From positions 1 through 7,496 of the forward strand of contig WJJO01000460.1 in the NCBI GenBank assembly GCA_014729665.1: a stretch of DNA of 7,496 nt, given 5' to 3'. The notes under the pieces were generated by a model that made no database searches, was not told where the DNA came from, and saw nothing but the letters and a program-made list of their open reading frames with translations. Origin of the DNA: Caldifarciminota bacterium. Lineage in GTDB: Bacteria; Hydrothermota; Tepidihabitantia; B3-TA06. Below are positions 5,937 to 7,496 of this stretch, piece by piece. Within the stretch, counting starts at the first letter, position 1. The number at the start of each line of letters is the position of its first letter. Made by a program: the position numbers and the translations under genes.

Positions 5937-6410
5937 ATGATGCCTGAAGAGTTCAAGATACTCCTTGTAGATGAGGATCCCGATCTGGTAAAGGTACTCG
6001 CAATTGTACTCAGACGGCACGGGTGTACAGTAAAAACCGCACTCTCCGGAAGCGAAGCTTTAAGAGTCTTCGCCCGACAGTCGTTTGAGGTAATAATAAT
6101 CGAACTTACAATGTCTGGAATGAGCGGAATCAAACTGATTAACAGGATACGGGCGATACAACCCGCGCAGAAGATAATTGCCATATCCGTGCGTCCTAAA
6201 AGATGCAGGTTCTGGGATTCGACCCGTATACCGATGCCTTTCGAAGGCGGGATACTGGATGCGCCGGACATAGATTGTCTTAAAAAGCCGTTCAAAATCA
6301 AGCATCTCTTTGAGTTGATAGATAAGATTCGTGAACCCGAATCGGAATGCAACGAAGGCATCCCTGACAACACCTCCAGGTGGAGAAAGATACGGATGCT
6401 GCTGGATTAA
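5937..6410 (+). CDS. Stand-alone receiver-domain protein with Glu at the phosphoacceptor site
   Basis: The 157-residue protein is a CheY-like receiver without an output domain. The acidic pocket is present (VDED, D12/E13) and the conserved Lys of KKPF is K117. At the position of the phosphorylated Asp the sequence reads IIIELTMSGMSG: Glu56 replaces Asp, and the usual M-P-x-M-D-G is M-S-G-M-S-G. In receivers generally an Asp-to-Glu change often mimics the phosphorylated state, so this may be a constitutive or phosphorylation-independent pseudo-receiver (inference). Between Glu56 and K117 there are 61 residues against about 50-52 in canonical receivers, an extra segment shared with the next gene. 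A tail of about 35 residues follows K117 with no recognised domain. ATGs at 5937 and 5940 are both possible; GGTGA (5926-5930) is a modest ribosome site. It is the first gene after the sigma-54 promoter. Confidence 0.88.
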   Translation: MMPEEFKILLVDEDPDLVKVLAIVLRRHGCTVKTALSGSEALRVFARQSFEVIIIELTMSGMSGIKLINRIRAIQPAQKIIAISVRPKRCRFWDSTRIPMPFEGGILDAPDIDCLKKPFKIKHLFELIDKIREPESECNEGIPDNTSRWRKIRMLLD

Positions 6411-6420
6411 GACCTTGAGA

Positions 6421-6430
6421 GAGTATACTC
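6421..6430. other. 10-bp perfect palindrome directly before the second receiver gene
   Basis: GAGTATACTC ends at the base before the ATG at 6431. It overlaps the weak GAGAGAG ribosome site (6417-6423). It could be an operator or chance; TATACT inside it looks like a -10 box but has no -35 partner and would start transcription inside the gene. Confidence 0.25.
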
Positions 6431-6844
6431 ATGGAGAACAAGTTAAAAATACTGGTGATTGACGATCAAAAGGACCTTACCGAGGTTCTTAATCTGGCCC
6501 TTACCCAGCGAGGGTATGTGGTTAAGGTCGCCACGACTGGAAGCGAAGCGGTTAACATTTGCAGCGATGAAAGTTTCGATTTGATAATCACGGATTTAAA
6601 CATGCCGGAGATGGACGGAGTACAGCTCATCGGAAACATCAGGAAACTCAACCCTCACCAGAGGATAATCGTGGCCACGGCACATCCCTGGCAATGGACA
6701 CCATGGAACAAACGCCTGATATCCAGGGATCTGGCCGAAGAGGTGGTCAAACACGAGGAGATAAAATGCCTGCCTAAGCCTTTCAGGATGGCGCAGTTGA
6801 TGGAGATGATAACCGAAACCCTTCAGGGGAACGGAAAGGGTTAA
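6431..6844 (+). CDS. Stand-alone receiver-domain protein (phosphorylatable)
   Basis: The 137-residue CheY-like protein begins MENKLKILVIDDQKDL with the acidic pair intact. Asp55 is in the usual context (IITDLNMPEMDG), a conserved Thr is present in IVATAHP, and K116 of LPKPF completes the active site, so phosphorylation is expected. The stretch from Asp55 to K116 is 61 residues, about ten longer than in typical receivers; the extra residues lie in the alpha4 region (HPWQWTPWNKRL..., Trp-rich), a surface often used for partner docking. The preceding gene has an extension of the same length, so the two are likely paralogues from a tandem duplication. No output domain is present, so it should act by protein-protein contact or as a phosphate relay. 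It begins 20 bp after the previous stop and is probably in the same transcript. The ribosome site (GAGAGAG, 6417-6423) is weak. Confidence 0.92.
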   Translation: MENKLKILVIDDQKDLTEVLNLALTQRGYVVKVATTGSEAVNICSDESFDLIITDLNMPEMDGVQLIGNIRKLNPHQRIIVATAHPWQWTPWNKRLISRDLAEEVVKHEEIKCLPKPFRMAQLMEMITETLQGNGKG

Positions 6845-6854
6845 CCGCACTAAC

Positions 6855-6882
6855 TTGCCTGTGAGGGATAAAACTTTAAAAA
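6855..6882 (+). promoter_or_regulatory. Weak candidate promoter before the third receiver gene
   Basis: TTGCCT (6855-6860), a 16-bp spacer and TAAAAA (6877-6882) are a poor but correctly spaced match to a housekeeping promoter. The third gene could equally be read from the sigma-54 promoter upstream. Confidence 0.25.
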
Positions 6883-6911
6883 ACCGAACCGAATAGCAGA
6901 AAGGATTCCTT

Positions 6912-7496
6912 ATGTACGCCGAACCGCGTATTCTATTAGTCGATGATGATGAGGATTTTTGTCTGACCACGACGGAGGTACTCGAAAACAGAGGTTTTAA
7001 GGTAAAGACCGCTTTATCCGGCTCAGATGCCCTTAGGGAAATAGGTGAAGCGGATTACGATCTGGTTATTACCGATTACGGTATGAAGGGGATGGACGGT
7101 ATAGAGTTGATCCGTCAGATAAGGGTATTGAAGCCTGTACAGCGGATTATGGTTGTATCCGGATTCCCTACACGGTATGCGCAGATCCAGGCGTTCAAGG
7201 CCGGCGCTCTCTACTACGTATCCAAGCCTTTTGAGCTGGATTTACTTATCAGTATGATTTCACAAACCCTCGAAGATAATATGAGTTCGTGCGGCTCGGT
7301 ACTCATCTCGGCCGAGGAGTTAATACAGCTCTTCGTACTGGGACAGCGGACCCTGGTTCTGACCGTATCATCAAAGGGAAAGCAGGGACGGATTTTTTTC
7401 AAGAACGGCGAGATAATACACGCCGAACTCGGGAAGCTGGCCGGACACAAGGCCTTGAGTACAATACTCCTGATGAAGATGGGGGTGTTTAATACA
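6912..7496 (+). CDS. Receiver-DUF4388 response regulator (3' end outside window)
   Basis: The frame starts at ATG 6912, with AAAGGA (6900-6905) six bases upstream, and stays open for 195 codons to the window edge. Residues 5-120 are a canonical receiver: acidic residues in LLVDDDED, Asp55 in VITDYGMKGMDG (Lys replaces the usual Pro), Ser in VVSGFP, and K105 in VSKPF, with the normal 50-residue Asp-to-Lys distance. From about residue 130 a second domain begins: LISAEELIQLFVLGQRTL, then GRIFFKNGEIIHAELGKLAGHKAL and a GVF motif at the edge. This pattern is typical of DUF4388 (PATAN-related) domains, which in other bacteria accompany receivers and are thought to mediate protein interactions rather than bind DNA. 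It is the third receiver in a row and is probably co-transcribed with the first two. Whether further domains follow cannot be seen. Confidence 0.9.
   Translation, partial: MYAEPRILLVDDDEDFCLTTTEVLENRGFKVKTALSGSDALREIGEADYDLVITDYGMKGMDGIELIRQIRVLKPVQRIMVVSGFPTRYAQIQAFKAGALYYVSKPFELDLLISMISQTLEDNMSSCGSVLISAEELIQLFVLGQRTLVLTVSSKGKQGRIFFKNGEIIHAELGKLAGHKALSTILLMKMGVFNT

Noticed and set aside
6424..6429. TATACT as a -10 box for the second receiver gene
   Set aside because: No -35 element lies 16-18 bp upstream, and the start would fall inside the coding sequence.

Overview
The window looks like a chromosomal piece of a Gram-negative bacterium with roughly balanced base composition and frequent ATA isoleucine codons. 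The Gram-negative reading rests on two exported proteins with beta-barrel character and a C-terminal tryptophan. A near-consensus sigma-54 promoter and a receiver-DUF4388 protein fit deltaproteobacteria or deep-branching FCB-type lineages, but I cannot place the organism from this sequence. Every gene I can support lies on the + strand. No tRNA, rRNA, CRISPR array or mobile element was seen.

Layout. (1) Positions 1-1005 hold two tandem paralogues of a V4R-like small-molecule-binding domain protein; the first is cut by the window edge. (2) Positions 1015-2137 hold a sigma-70-type promoter and a two-gene unit of small, related, exported beta-barrel-like proteins. (3) Positions 2235-5134 hold a second, very similar promoter that abuts the start of a tldD-like gene, followed one base later by its tldE/pmbA-like partner. 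Together these encode the two subunits expected of a TldD/TldE metalloprotease. (4) Positions 5135-5936 hold about 800 bases that I read as regulatory, not coding: a 22-bp dyad, a sigma-54 promoter 69 bases downstream of it, and a predicted transcribed leader of about 280 nt with two strong GC-rich hairpins. (5) Positions 5937-7496 hold three consecutive response-regulator genes. The first is a stand-alone receiver with Glu at the phosphoacceptor position. The second is a stand-alone receiver with an intact Asp and the same extra segment before the conserved Lys as the first. The third is a canonical receiver fused to a DUF4388 domain that runs off the window.

How it may work together. The strongest regulatory story is a dyad (candidate enhancer-binding-protein site), sigma-54 promoter and structured leader feeding an array of receivers without DNA-binding output. 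No histidine kinase or sigma-54 activator is in view. The TldD/TldE pair has no visible peptide substrate or RiPP precursor nearby, so its target is unknown. Three predicted housekeeping promoters share a 16-bp spacer. Two of them place the start codon at or within a few bases of the predicted transcription start, suggesting leaderless mRNAs for tldD and the second V4R-like gene. Functional calls rest on motif recognition by eye; no searches were run.
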